From Phenylobacterium sp. (GTDB lineage Bacteria; Pseudomonadota; Alphaproteobacteria; Caulobacterales; Caulobacteraceae): DNA of 64,000 bases. This document shows, in pieces, positions 27,063 to 35,209 of this stretch. The position numbers and the translations under genes were made by a program. Location of the stretch: assembly GCF_004799515.1 (NCBI RefSeq), contig NZ_SSMX01000014.1:140264-204263 (forward strand), given 5' to 3'. The notes under the pieces were generated by a model. The model saw nothing but the letters and a program-made list of their open reading frames with translations, made no database searches and was not told where the DNA came from. Numbering within the stretch: position 1 is the first letter of the stretch; each line of letters starts with the position of its first letter.

Positions 27063-28523
27063 TTAGCGGGCGCCCATCGTAACCATCGCCAAGGGAAGTC
27101 CAGCCAGCTCTTGGGACGCGGCCTTCGCGGCCGGCGCGCGCGATCTGCGGCTGTGCCGAAGCCCGGCGCCCGCCAGCGCAAAGCCGCCGATCATCAGCGC
27201 CCAGGAGGCCGGCTCCGGAACGCCCGCCGTTGGCGTCACGGTCTCTTGGAAGGTGGCGGCGCCCTGGAACGTGTCGAGCTCGAGTTCGCCGCCCGTCGTT
27301 GCGATGGAGCTGGCCTCGTAGTTGACCGGGCTGGTTAGCGGCCCGATCGATCGCCCGAGGTCAAACCCGCGGAGCGCGTCCACCTCATCGACGCCGACGA
27401 TAGTGAAATAGATGCCCGCAAGGCCCGCCCCGCCCGTCGTGCCGAAGGCATAGGCGACGCCAAGGTGCTCGAACTGCACGTCGAACGCCGAACCGGAGTC
27501 CAGCGTGCCGGTCACGCCCTCGGACGACAGCGCGATGTTGTAGACCTCGTTCGGCGCGTAGGTCTCCACCGGTGAGGTCTTCGTGGCCTGGCCGGTCATC
27601 ACCAAGGCCTGGTCGGTGAACGCCGCGCCGTCGAGCGTTCCCGAGGCCTCGAAGGTGACGGTGAAATCATAAGTGGCCGCGCCGGCTGCGCCGGCCGCGC
27701 TCAACGCGCTCGCGATAGAGGCGCCCGCCAGCAGCCGCGTCCTGGTTTTCATCGACATGCGCGCGACTTGCCCGCGCCGGCGCCGGCGAAACCGAAGCCC
27801 CGCGCCAGCGAGACCGAAACCGGTGATCATCAACATCCAGGCTGCGGGCTCGGGGACGGCTCCGCCGGTGGCGCCGGTGGGCACGCTTTCGAGGCGAAGG
27901 CTCTCTCGTACGCCGTTGTCGTCTACGCTCGTCGTTTCGTCGGTGAAGACGCCTCTGGGCCCAAACCCGGCGCTCGTTGAGCTGCCGTAGGCGTCGCCAA
28001 GGGTAAATCCGGGCGCTTGGCTGACCGTCAGCTCCGAAGGAAAGCCGCCCTCCCATTCGTCGCCGATAAGCGCGGCGCCCATGTCACCGCCGAGGACGAG
28101 GTAGTAGGTCCCGGCCGCGAGATTGAGCCCCGTGGCGAGGGTCGTATAGTCCGCGTCGCCAAAGCCGATGGGCGAGGACGCCGGCGGCGAATAGACGCCT
28201 GACGCCACCACATCGCCGATGCCTGTGCCGAGACCGATTTCGGTCGTGATCCACCATCTGGGCGCGGCGACCGTGTCGCCGTTGGTGTTGACGACGGCGG
28301 CGACCGACACATTGGAGGCGGCGATGGTCTGGGTCCAGCTCTGCGCGATGGCGACGTTGTTGCTGGATAGCAAGAAGCCTATGGAGCCGGTCCCGTTATC
28401 GGCGACGTCGATCAAGGTCTGCGCATTGGCCGGTGCTGCGGCGGTGAGAAGGGCGGTCGCCGCCAGTGCAGCTCCCACCACGCCCCCGATGGCCTGCGAT
28501 GCGCCGCGACGTGAATGGCTCAT
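27063..28523 (-). CDS. Tandem in-frame double PEPxxWA-CTERM exported protein
   Basis: A 486-residue frame containing two complete PEP-CTERM proteins end to end. Unit 1 (residues 1 to about 255): signal peptide (ALAATALLTAAAPANA), beta-rich body, then VPEPAAWMLMITGFGLAGAG and an Arg cluster. Unit 2 (from about 257) begins MSMKTRTRLLAGASIASALS, itself a signal peptide, and ends with VPEPASWALMIGGFALAGAG and a basic tail. PEPxxWA-CTERM tails are recognised by exosortases for cell-surface sorting. Between the units the frame reads GGG CAA GTC, one transition away from a TAA stop, and no ribosome-binding site precedes the second start. So this may be a fused product or two genes whose intervening stop was lost. 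GGGAG precedes the first ATG. Confidence 0.82.
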   Translation of the reverse strand: MSHSRRGASQAIGGVVGAALAATALLTAAAPANAQTLIDVADNGTGSIGFLLSSNNVAIAQSWTQTIAASNVSVAAVVNTNGDTVAAPRWWITTEIGLGTGIGDVVASGVYSPPASSPIGFGDADYTTLATGLNLAAGTYYLVLGGDMGAALIGDEWEGGFPSELTVSQAPGFTLGDAYGSSTSAGFGPRGVFTDETTSVDDNGVRESLRLESVPTGATGGAVPEPAAWMLMITGFGLAGAGLRFRRRRRGQVARMSMKTRTRLLAGASIASALSAAGAAGAATYDFTVTFEASGTLDGAAFTDQALVMTGQATKTSPVETYAPNEVYNIALSSEGVTGTLDSGSAFDVQFEHLGVAYAFGTTGGAGLAGIYFTIVGVDEVDALRGFDLGRSIGPLTSPVNYEASSIATTGGELELDTFQGAATFQETVTPTAGVPEPASWALMIGGFALAGAGLRHSRRSRAPAAKAASQELAGLPLAMVTMGAR

Positions 28524-28704
28524 AAGATACTCCCGTGAACTCTCGCCCGACCTCGGGCGTCACGAGAAGTGTCCGCTGCAACGCGAAAATCCGGTTGTGA
28601 TCGATGCGTGGTCAGAGGCCGATTTCTTGCCGATCTTCGTCCGGCCAGGAGTTGTGGTAGCGTGACCGGCGAGTGCAATCGCGGGCGTCGACGCTTGATC
28701 CGTC

Positions 28705-30636
28705 ATGAGTTCCTCCGTCAACGCCGGCCGCATCGACCTGTCACAGGAGCCCGATTTCGACCTCGGCGCGCTGCGGGTTCGCCCGTCGCGGCGCGAGGTG
28801 GAAGGCCTCGGCGCGGCGCATGTTCTGCAGCCCCGGATCATGCAAGTGCTGGTCGCCCTGGCGCATCCGACGGCCGAGGTGGTGTCGCAGGACGAGCTGG
28901 TTCAACGCTGCTGGGCCGGCCTCGCGGTCGGTGATGACGCGATCCGCCGAGGCATCGCCGAGCTTCGCCGGCTCGCGGCGACCTGGAGCGAACCTCCGTT
29001 CAAGATCATGACGGTCGCTGGCGTCGGCTATCGGCTTGAGGTCACGGCCGCGGCCGCGGGCGAGGCGTCGCCGATAGCGTTCGGCGCGGGGCCACGGGCG
29101 GAGAGGCCGATGATGGGCGTCCCGGGACGCCGGACTGGCCTGCTGGCCGCCGCAGCTCTCCTGATGGTCTGCGCTTGCGCGGCCACGGCGTGGGGCTTGC
29201 GATCCAACGCGGTCCACCGGGTGCTGTCGGTGGAGCCCTTGCACGCCGCAGGGGGTGATGCGCCGGCCCAGGAGGTGATGCTGGGATTGTCGGGGGACCT
29301 GACCCACGCGTTGGTCGGCAACCCGGCGCAGATCGTCGTGGGTCAGGCGGGCGAGGCGTCGGTGCGCTCCAAGGATGTCGATCTGATCGTCTCCGGCAAT
29401 GTCGCGACAATCGCCAGCCGGCTGCAGGCGCATGTGCAACTGACCAACGCCCGCGGCGGGGCGATCCTCTGGGCCAACGATTTCGTTGGTGATCCTGGCC
29501 GCCCAGACGTCCTGCGCGAGCAGATCGCCACCAAGTCCGACGCCGTGATCAATTGCGCGCTAAGCACCCGGCACGGCGGCGCCGCGCGAATCTCTGACGA
29601 AGCCAACCGGCTGTATCTGCGGGCCTGCGACTTCATCGAACAATACCGGCTGAACGAAGCGCTCGAACCGCTGCGGCAGGTCACGGTGCTGGAGCCTCGG
29701 TTCGCGCGCGCCTGGGCCGATCTGGCGACAACTCAGGCCCTGACCGTCGATGGGTCTGACCCGGCGCGCGACGCCGCGACCTTCCGCGAGGCCACCGCGA
29801 ACGCGAGGCGGGCGCTGGCGCTCGATCCGAAGACCGGCATCGCCTACTACGCCATCGCCCAGACCCTGCCGGGGATCGCCAACTGGCAGCGTCGGGTCGA
29901 CACGATTGGACAGGGCCTCAAGGTCGAACCTGACAGCTCAGAGCTGAACAATGCCATGGCGAAGGAATTGAAGCGCGTCGGCCGGTCCGACGAGGCGATT
30001 GTCTACTATCGGCGGTCGATGGCGGCGGACCCATTGGACCCTGTGAAAACCGCCACTCTGTTCTCCGCCCTGGCCTTCGACGGCCAGACGGATGAGGCGC
30101 AGACCCTAATTGATCGAGCCCTGCGCCTCTGGCCGCAAAACGCGATCATATGGGACCAAGCGTTCGGGGTTGAGCTCAAGATCGGCGATCCGCAGAAGGC
30201 GCGCGCGATGCTGGACGACCCGCAACGTCCCAGCCTGCGTGACCCGGATCGGTTGTCGTTTGTCTTGCTCTGGCTGCGGATGCGGCAGGATCCCAGCGCC
30301 GCGAACATCGCCGCGGTGACGGCGCAGTTGGACGCCAGGGCTGCCGCCGCGCCAGGAGATGACCGGTTGCCGGATGCGCTCCGGCTTTCCGAGATGGGAA
30401 AGATCGACGCCGCCTACCGCAACGCGCTCGCAGCCCCAGGAGGGGCTGACGAGGAGAACGACGGGCTGCTGTTCCGGGCTAGCGCGACAACCTTTCGCCG
30501 CGACCCGAGGTTCATGAGCCTCGCGGCCCGACGCGGCCTGGTCGCGATCTGGCGCGCCACCGGCGTCTGGCCGGACTTCTGCGCCGGCCCGTCAGCGCCC
30601 TATGACTGCAGGGCCATCGCGGCGACGGTTCGCTAG
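28705..30636 (+). CDS. CadC-like transmembrane regulator: winged-helix domain plus TPR region
   Basis: A 643-residue protein. Residues about 20-115 are an OmpR/PhoB-type winged helix (FDLGALRVRPSRREVEG, VSQDELVQRCWAG, DDAIRRGIAELRR, IMTVAGVGYRLEV). A basic linker precedes one transmembrane helix (about 145-168, TGLLAAAALLMVCACAAT). The outer part starts with a Flp-like domain (VILWANDFVGD) and contains several TPR-like helical repeats. This is the CadC/ToxR arrangement of a one-component membrane regulator sensing an envelope signal. Divergent from the PEP-CTERM double gene with about 180 bp between, so it may control that gene; target is inference. Confidence 0.85.
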   Translation: MSSSVNAGRIDLSQEPDFDLGALRVRPSRREVEGLGAAHVLQPRIMQVLVALAHPTAEVVSQDELVQRCWAGLAVGDDAIRRGIAELRRLAATWSEPPFKIMTVAGVGYRLEVTAAAAGEASPIAFGAGPRAERPMMGVPGRRTGLLAAAALLMVCACAATAWGLRSNAVHRVLSVEPLHAAGGDAPAQEVMLGLSGDLTHALVGNPAQIVVGQAGEASVRSKDVDLIVSGNVATIASRLQAHVQLTNARGGAILWANDFVGDPGRPDVLREQIATKSDAVINCALSTRHGGAARISDEANRLYLRACDFIEQYRLNEALEPLRQVTVLEPRFARAWADLATTQALTVDGSDPARDAATFREATANARRALALDPKTGIAYYAIAQTLPGIANWQRRVDTIGQGLKVEPDSSELNNAMAKELKRVGRSDEAIVYYRRSMAADPLDPVKTATLFSALAFDGQTDEAQTLIDRALRLWPQNAIIWDQAFGVELKIGDPQKARAMLDDPQRPSLRDPDRLSFVLLWLRMRQDPSAANIAAVTAQLDARAAAAPGDDRLPDALRLSEMGKIDAAYRNALAAPGGADEENDGLLFRASATTFRRDPRFMSLAARRGLVAIWRATGVWPDFCAGPSAPYDCRAIAATVR

Positions 30637-30865
30637 CGCCAACCGCGCCGACCGGCTTGGTCTTGAAGGTCCGAGATGGGTCGTTATTTCGCGTTGGATC
30701 GCCGCCCGAAACGCGCCGTTGGCGATCTCTCCCTGCGGAGCCACGCGAACGGTGAGTTTCCGGACGGATGCCAATGACCGCAGCTGGCGCAACTCTGCCT
30801 TCACCATTCGCCGTCGTCGGTCCGCTTCGAGCCGCAACCGGCCTGACCTGGCCGGATTTGGCCCC

Positions 30866-31612
30866 CTACACCTCCAACAACCCGCCCTCCGGCGCGGGGC
30901 GGGCGCGTTGGTTGTAGAGGAGCTTGCGGCGGCGGGCCTGTTCTTCGGGGGGCAGGGTGGCGGGATCCTCGGCGGGGACGCCGGCGGTGACGGCCATGCC
31001 GTTGATGACGGCGGGGCGCTCGGACAGCTCGTCGAACCAGCGCTTGAAGTACTTGAACTCGTCGAGGTCGATGCCCTGCAGCTTCCAGCTGGCGGTCCAG
31101 GGGTAGCAGATCATGTCGGCGACGGAGTAGTCGGCGCCCGCGACATAGCGGCGGTCGAACAGGCGGTTGTTCAGGACGCCGTACATGCGGTGCACCTCGT
31201 CGTTGAAGCGCCGCTGGGCGTAGGACTGGTCGCCGGCCTCGGGCGGCACGCGGGAGAAGTGGCCGCGCTCGCCGGTCTTGGGGCCCTGGTTGGCCATCTG
31301 CCACATCACCCACTGGACGACCTCGTACTTGGCGCGGACATCCTGCTGCGGCCAGAAGCGGCCCTCCTTCTCGGCCAGGTAGAGCATGATCGCGCCGCTC
31401 TCGAAGACGCTGACCGGCTCGCCGCCGCCGGCCGGGGCGGTGTCGACCAGGGCCGGCATGCGGTTGTTGGGGCTGATCTTCAGGGCGGCGTCGGTGAACT
31501 GATCGCCGCGGCCGATGTTCATGGGCGCGATCTCGTAGGGGACGCCCAGCTCCTCCAAGAGGATCGTCACCTTCTTGCCGTTCGGGGTCGGCCAGTAGTG
31601 GAGCTGGTACAT
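30866..31612 (-). CDS. Glutathione S-transferase (YghU/YfcG-like, nu class)
   Basis: A 248-residue GST. Thioredoxin-like N-domain: YQLHYWPTPNGKKVTILLEELGVPYE, NNRMPALVDTAP and VFESGAIMLYLAEK (the E-S pair that binds glutathione gamma-Glu). The helical C-domain has YSVADMICYPW. A TPNGKK motif with Asn-Gly instead of a catalytic Ser/Cys is typical of nu-class enzymes that bind GSSG/two GSH and act as disulfide-bond reductases. The ATG at 31612 follows GAGGTCCCTCC; the frame is open 23 codons upstream. The 229 bp between its stop and the previous gene hold no gene I can support. Confidence 0.9.
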   Translation of the reverse strand: MYQLHYWPTPNGKKVTILLEELGVPYEIAPMNIGRGDQFTDAALKISPNNRMPALVDTAPAGGGEPVSVFESGAIMLYLAEKEGRFWPQQDVRAKYEVVQWVMWQMANQGPKTGERGHFSRVPPEAGDQSYAQRRFNDEVHRMYGVLNNRLFDRRYVAGADYSVADMICYPWTASWKLQGIDLDEFKYFKRWFDELSERPAVINGMAVTAGVPAEDPATLPPEEQARRRKLLYNQRARPAPEGGLLEV

Positions 31613-31759
31613 CGGAGGGACCTCATCCTGACGCTGGGGGAGGCCGACCCTAGCGCCGGGCGGCGCGGCGGCAATCGACAAGTCCTGAGGGCCGGTTGAG
31701 ATCGGCTCGCCGTCGGCGCCCTGTCGGCGCGCGCCGCCCTTTGCTAAACACCGCGCTCC

Positions 31760-31849
31760 GGACGGGTGGCCGAGTGGTTTAAGGCAGCGGTCTTGAAAAC
31801 CGCCGTGGGTGCGAGCCCACCGTGGGTTCGAATCCCACCCCGTCCGCCA
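31760..31849 (+). tRNA. tRNA-Ser (anticodon TGA)
   Basis: A 90-nt class II tRNA. The acceptor arm GGACGGG (31760-31766) pairs with CCCGTCC (31839-31845), followed by discriminator G and encoded CCA (31847-31849). The anticodon loop reads TTGAAAA with TGA between CGGTC-type arms, a long variable arm (GTGGGTGCGAGCCCAC) is present, and the T-arm contains GGTTCGAATCC. All class II serine features are there. It stands alone; no attachment-site duplication of its 3' end was seen in the window. Confidence 0.97.
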
Positions 31850-32017
31850 GCCAGCCCGGCGCGATTTATACCCGCGTAATTTGAACTCCGGTACGCCTGC
31901 TACCCAGGGCTGCGGGATTGCCCTGTAAAGTGAATTTTTCGCTTCAGCGGCGCGGAATCCGAGTCGACTTCAACATGGTTAAGGTGCGAGCTGTCCGTCG
32001 CGGAACGGGGACGCGCA

Positions 32018-32191
32018 ATGGACAATTTCTTGGTGATTCTGGCGGTCGGGGGCCTTGGGGTCGTGGCGGCGTTCGTCGGCGCCTTCCTGTCCAGCGAGAC
32101 GGTGCACTCCGAGGGGCTGATGGGCGCCTTCCGGCGGCTGCATTGGAAGATCTCGGCGACCGAGCGCTATCGGCGCCCTTACGGCTCCTGA
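32018..32191 (+). CDS. Small single-span membrane protein
   Basis: A 57-residue frame starting MDNFLVILAVGGLGVVAAF, one N-terminal transmembrane helix followed by a basic amphipathic tail ending RYRRPYGS. The codon usage has strong third-position GC typical of the genome. It is the only convincing frame between tRNA-Ser and the DUF2239 gene. The upstream region offers only GGAACGGGG as a ribosome-binding site. A compact palindrome follows the stop (CGCCGGCC/GGCCGGCG near 32196-32212). Function unknown. Confidence 0.5.
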   Translation: MDNFLVILAVGGLGVVAAFVGAFLSSETVHSEGLMGAFRRLHWKISATERYRRPYGS

Positions 32192-32321
32192 CGTCGCCGG
32201 CCAGGCCGGCGTGACAACGAGCTTCAAACAGCCCTCAAGCCAGTGCAGGGCAGGCTGGGTGTCTGCGTCCGAGCTCGCGGTCACACCGGCGCGGGCGCTG
32301 ACGCGGCGTTGCCGACGCGCT

Positions 32322-32364
32322 ATATTTACCCGGGTATATTGATTTCGATATTTACCCGGGTATA
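32322..32364 (+). promoter_or_regulatory. Twin palindromic operators upstream of the DUF2239-kinase gene
   Basis: The 17-base word ATATTTACCCGGGTATA occurs identically at 32322-32338 and 32348-32364, 26 bases start to start. Each has the perfect palindrome TACCCGGGTA at its core (32327-32336, 32353-32362). Flanking DNA is GC-rich, so these AT-bearing copies stand out. They lie 35-77 bases before the start codon of the DUF2239 gene. This is the form of a dimeric repressor operator (for example TetR-like). The regulator itself is not identified in the window. Confidence 0.65.
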
Positions 32365-32398
32365 AGCCCCGCTCTGCGCTTCGCGGGGGAACAGATTC

Positions 32399-33934
32399 AT
32401 GCCGTCCATCATCGCCTTCGCGGGGGATCAACGCATCGCGGCGGGCGACCCCATCGACGTGGCGCTCGCGGCGAAGCGGCGGCTCGACGGCGGGGAGGCG
32501 CGGCCGATGCTGGTGTTCGACGCCGCGACGAGCGAGCCGGTTGAACTGGATCTCCGCGGAGACGAGGCCGCGATCCGCGCCCGCCTGGCGCCGCGGGCCG
32601 AGCCCGAGGCCCAGCCGGTCCCGGCGAGGGGGCGGCCGAAACTGGGGGTGGTGGCGCGGGAGGTCACGCTGCTGCCCCGGCAATGGGACTGGCTGGCGAC
32701 GCAGCGGGGCGGGGCGTCGGCGGCCTTGCGCCAGCTGGTGAGCGCCGCCCAGCGGGAGGGCGCCGGCGCGGACGCCCGGCGTCGCGGGCAGGAGGCCTTG
32801 CACCGCTTCATCACCGTCATGGCCGGCGACGCGCCGGGCTATGAGGCGGCGGTGCGGGCGCTGTTCGCAGGGGATGCGGAGGGGTTCCGGTCGCGGCTCG
32901 ACGCCTGGCCCGAGGACGTCCGGGCGCACGCGTTGGCGCTGGCCGAGGAGGCGTTCGCGGCCTCGCCGCTGGCGCGTTGGGTTCCGGCGGAGCGCCGGGC
33001 CGCGGCGGAAGCCGCCCTGCGCGCGGTGGTCGGCGATGTGGAGATCACCGGCGTGGAACCGCTGACCGCGGGCGCGTCGGGGGCGAGCGTCCTGCGGGTC
33101 GAGGCCGGCGCGGGGCGGTATGTCCTGCGGCTGGACGGTCCCGGCGACGGGTTCCGCGACCCCGCGCGCCAGTACGCCTGCCACGCCATCGCCGCCCAGG
33201 CAGGGGTCGCGCCCAGGCTGCTGTACGCCGATGTCGAGACGCGCATTTCCGTCGCGGCCTTCCTGGTGGAAGGGCCCGCGGAGGCCAAGGCGGACCGGCT
33301 GGCGGCGCTGGCCCGGTCGCTGCGCACACTGCACGACGCGCCGCTGTTCCCGCCGCTGATGCCGTTCCTGGAGGCCATGGAGCGGCTGATGGCGGGCTTC
33401 GTGGCGGCGGAGATCGCGCCAGCGGAACTGTCGGCGAAGCTGACCGCGCTCTTCGGCCGGATCCGGGGCGCCTACAGGCTGGCGGCGGAGGACGTCGTCT
33501 CCAGCCACAACGACCTCAATCCCGCCAACCTGGTCTTCGCGGACGGCCGGGCGATGCTGCTCGACTGGGAAACGGCCTTCGCCGCCGACCGCTATCTGGA
33601 CCTGGCGACGGCGGCGAACTTCCATGCCGAGGGCGAGGCAGAGCTGACCCTGTTCCTGACGCGGTATTTCGGCCGGCCGGCCGCGCCGGAGGAACGGGCG
33701 CGGCTGGCGCTGATGCGGCAGGTGAGCCGGCTCTATTACGGCGCGATGCTGCTGAGCGCCGTCTGGCGGAGCGATCCGGGTTTCAGGCTCAGCCCGGAGG
33801 TCTTCGCGCGGCTGGGGTCCGCGCCGCGGTCCGAGCGCAGGGCCTCGCCAGCCACGCCGGGGGGAAAGATCGAACTCGGCTGCTTCTTCCTGGCCGCCGC
33901 CCTGGCCGCGGAGGATGTGGCGCCGGCGGCCTGA
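32399..33934 (+). CDS. DUF2239 domain fused to aminoglycoside/choline-kinase-like phosphotransferase
   Basis: A 511-residue two-domain protein. Residues 1 to about 195 are DUF2239 (PSIIAFAGDQRIAAGDPIDVALA, then RGRPKLGVVAREVTLLPRQWDWLATQRGGASAALRQLV). Residues about 215-500 are an APH/ChoK-type kinase: glycine-rich strand LTAGASGASVLRV, nucleotide-binding YVLRLDGP, Brenner motif SHNDLNPANLVF (catalytic Asp and metal Asn) and metal-binding LLDWE. DUF2239 normally occurs alone as a roughly 190-residue protein of unknown function; the kinase fusion suggests a small-molecule phosphorylation role. Twin operators upstream imply repressor control. No stop or frame irregularity is seen at the junction. 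Confidence 0.8.
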   Translation: MPSIIAFAGDQRIAAGDPIDVALAAKRRLDGGEARPMLVFDAATSEPVELDLRGDEAAIRARLAPRAEPEAQPVPARGRPKLGVVAREVTLLPRQWDWLATQRGGASAALRQLVSAAQREGAGADARRRGQEALHRFITVMAGDAPGYEAAVRALFAGDAEGFRSRLDAWPEDVRAHALALAEEAFAASPLARWVPAERRAAAEAALRAVVGDVEITGVEPLTAGASGASVLRVEAGAGRYVLRLDGPGDGFRDPARQYACHAIAAQAGVAPRLLYADVETRISVAAFLVEGPAEAKADRLAALARSLRTLHDAPLFPPLMPFLEAMERLMAGFVAAEIAPAELSAKLTALFGRIRGAYRLAAEDVVSSHNDLNPANLVFADGRAMLLDWETAFAADRYLDLATAANFHAEGEAELTLFLTRYFGRPAAPEERARLALMRQVSRLYYGAMLLSAVWRSDPGFRLSPEVFARLGSAPRSERRASPATPGGKIELGCFFLAAALAAEDVAPAA

Positions 33935-33944
33935 GCCGGCCTCG

Positions 33945-35060
33945 CTAGACCGGTGGGAAGATCACCTTCAGCACGTCGTCGGTGGTGAAGACGCAGCGGT
34001 CGTTGTGGCCGCATTCCGGGACGATCTGGCTCTTGGCGTGGCCGCCGAAATGCTCATTCAGGTACTTCACGAAGGCTTCCCCGCGGGCGCGGCGGGTCGC
34101 GCCCTGGGCCATGGCGCTGGGCGAGCCGTCGAAGCCGCCGAGCGGCAGGGTGTCCACCTGGCTGAAGAGATAGGTGGCCGGCCGCCCGGCGAGCTGGCCG
34201 CGCAACTGGGCGTCGCTTTCCTGGGCCGCATAGCCGCTGCGTTCGGCGAAGCCGTAGGGCCATTGGTCGTACTTCGGCGCCTTGTCGGCGGCGGCGAAGG
34301 GGCCGTAGCTGAAATGGGTGTGGACCTCTTCGCTCTCCCAGCCGCGCACGGCGTTGGCGGGGGCCGCGTCGTCCACCGGCAGCGGCCGGGTGGCGTCGGG
34401 CCAGGCGTAGCTGGACGGGTTGGCGACGACGTAGACGACCGGCGTCCCCAGGGTCTCATGGACGCGGTTGGCCATCTCGTAGCGCGAGACGAACTGGCCG
34501 CCGGCCGAATGGCCCGCGACCACGATGACCTTCAGGTTGGGGAACACCTTCTTGTCGGCCAGCCGGCGCAGGATTTCGTCGACGAAGTCGAAGGAGGTGA
34601 GCGCCGGGTCGCTGGCCGCCTTGCCGCCGGAGCGCCAGCTGTCGCCCCCGCAGCTCCAGCTCACCTCGTGGGGGGCCAGCGCGTCCTTGCAGCCGCCGTC
34701 AGCCGAGCGCAGGGCGGGCGCGATGACGATGGTGTCGTCCAGCGCCTTGGCCAGGAAGGCCGCGCCGGTGGCGGTCGTGAAGTAGTGGTCGGCGTTGCGC
34801 AGGGTGCCATGGACCATGATCAGCGCGCGGCGCACATGGGCGTTGGGCGCGCTCAGCGGGTAGGTCGAATAGACCATCGACCGCGCGCCGCTCTTGCCCA
34901 GGGCCACCCACTGGACGCAGGCCTCGGAGGCCTCAAGGCAGGGCTTCGGCGGCTGACGGGCCGGCGGCTTGACCGGGGCCGCCGCGGCGACGAAGCCCGA
35001 GGCGGCCGCGACGGCCGCGCCCAGGGCCAGGGCCCGCCAAAGACCTGTTTTTCCGACCAT
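33945..35060 (-). CDS. Secreted alpha/beta hydrolase
   Basis: A 371-residue exported hydrolase. The ATG at 35060 with GGGAGA upstream starts a signal peptide (LWRALALGAAVAAASGFVAAAA). The fold shows the oxyanion strand ALIMVHGTLRN (HG), nucleophile GHSAGG (serine elbow near residue 180) and a C-terminal histidine in PECGHNDRCVF. Several paired cysteines (CLEASEAC, CKDALAP, SCGG, CGHNDRC) suggest disulfides in the periplasm. Resembles feruloyl-esterase or lipase-like exported hydrolases; substrate unknown. Converges on the DUF2239-kinase gene with a 10-bp gap. Confidence 0.82.
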   Translation of the reverse strand: MVGKTGLWRALALGAAVAAASGFVAAAAPVKPPARQPPKPCLEASEACVQWVALGKSGARSMVYSTYPLSAPNAHVRRALIMVHGTLRNADHYFTTATGAAFLAKALDDTIVIAPALRSADGGCKDALAPHEVSWSCGGDSWRSGGKAASDPALTSFDFVDEILRRLADKKVFPNLKVIVVAGHSAGGQFVSRYEMANRVHETLGTPVVYVVANPSSYAWPDATRPLPVDDAAPANAVRGWESEEVHTHFSYGPFAAADKAPKYDQWPYGFAERSGYAAQESDAQLRGQLAGRPATYLFSQVDTLPLGGFDGSPSAMAQGATRRARGEAFVKYLNEHFGGHAKSQIVPECGHNDRCVFTTDDVLKVIFPPV

Positions 35061-35209
35061 GCGATCCGTCTCCCAACCTTCGCCATGGGTAGCGGGGCGG
35101 CGCGGCTGCGGCAACTGGCCCCAGGGCGGCGCGGCAAGCTTCGGTTAACCCTGGCGAAAGCTTCCATCCGCACCCTGGAGCGACGCCGCAAACAGGGCAG
35201 GGGAATCGC

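Noticed and set aside
30592..30837. 81-residue minus-strand frame after the CadC-like regulator
   Set aside because: It contains a beta-like segment but overlaps the regulator's end, has no ribosome-binding site and no recognisable family; treated as non-coding.
31760..31849. tRNA-Ser as integration site of the 16.6-26.2 kb region
   Set aside because: The tRNA lies 5.6 kb from the recombinase, and no copy of its 3' end was seen at the island's edges.
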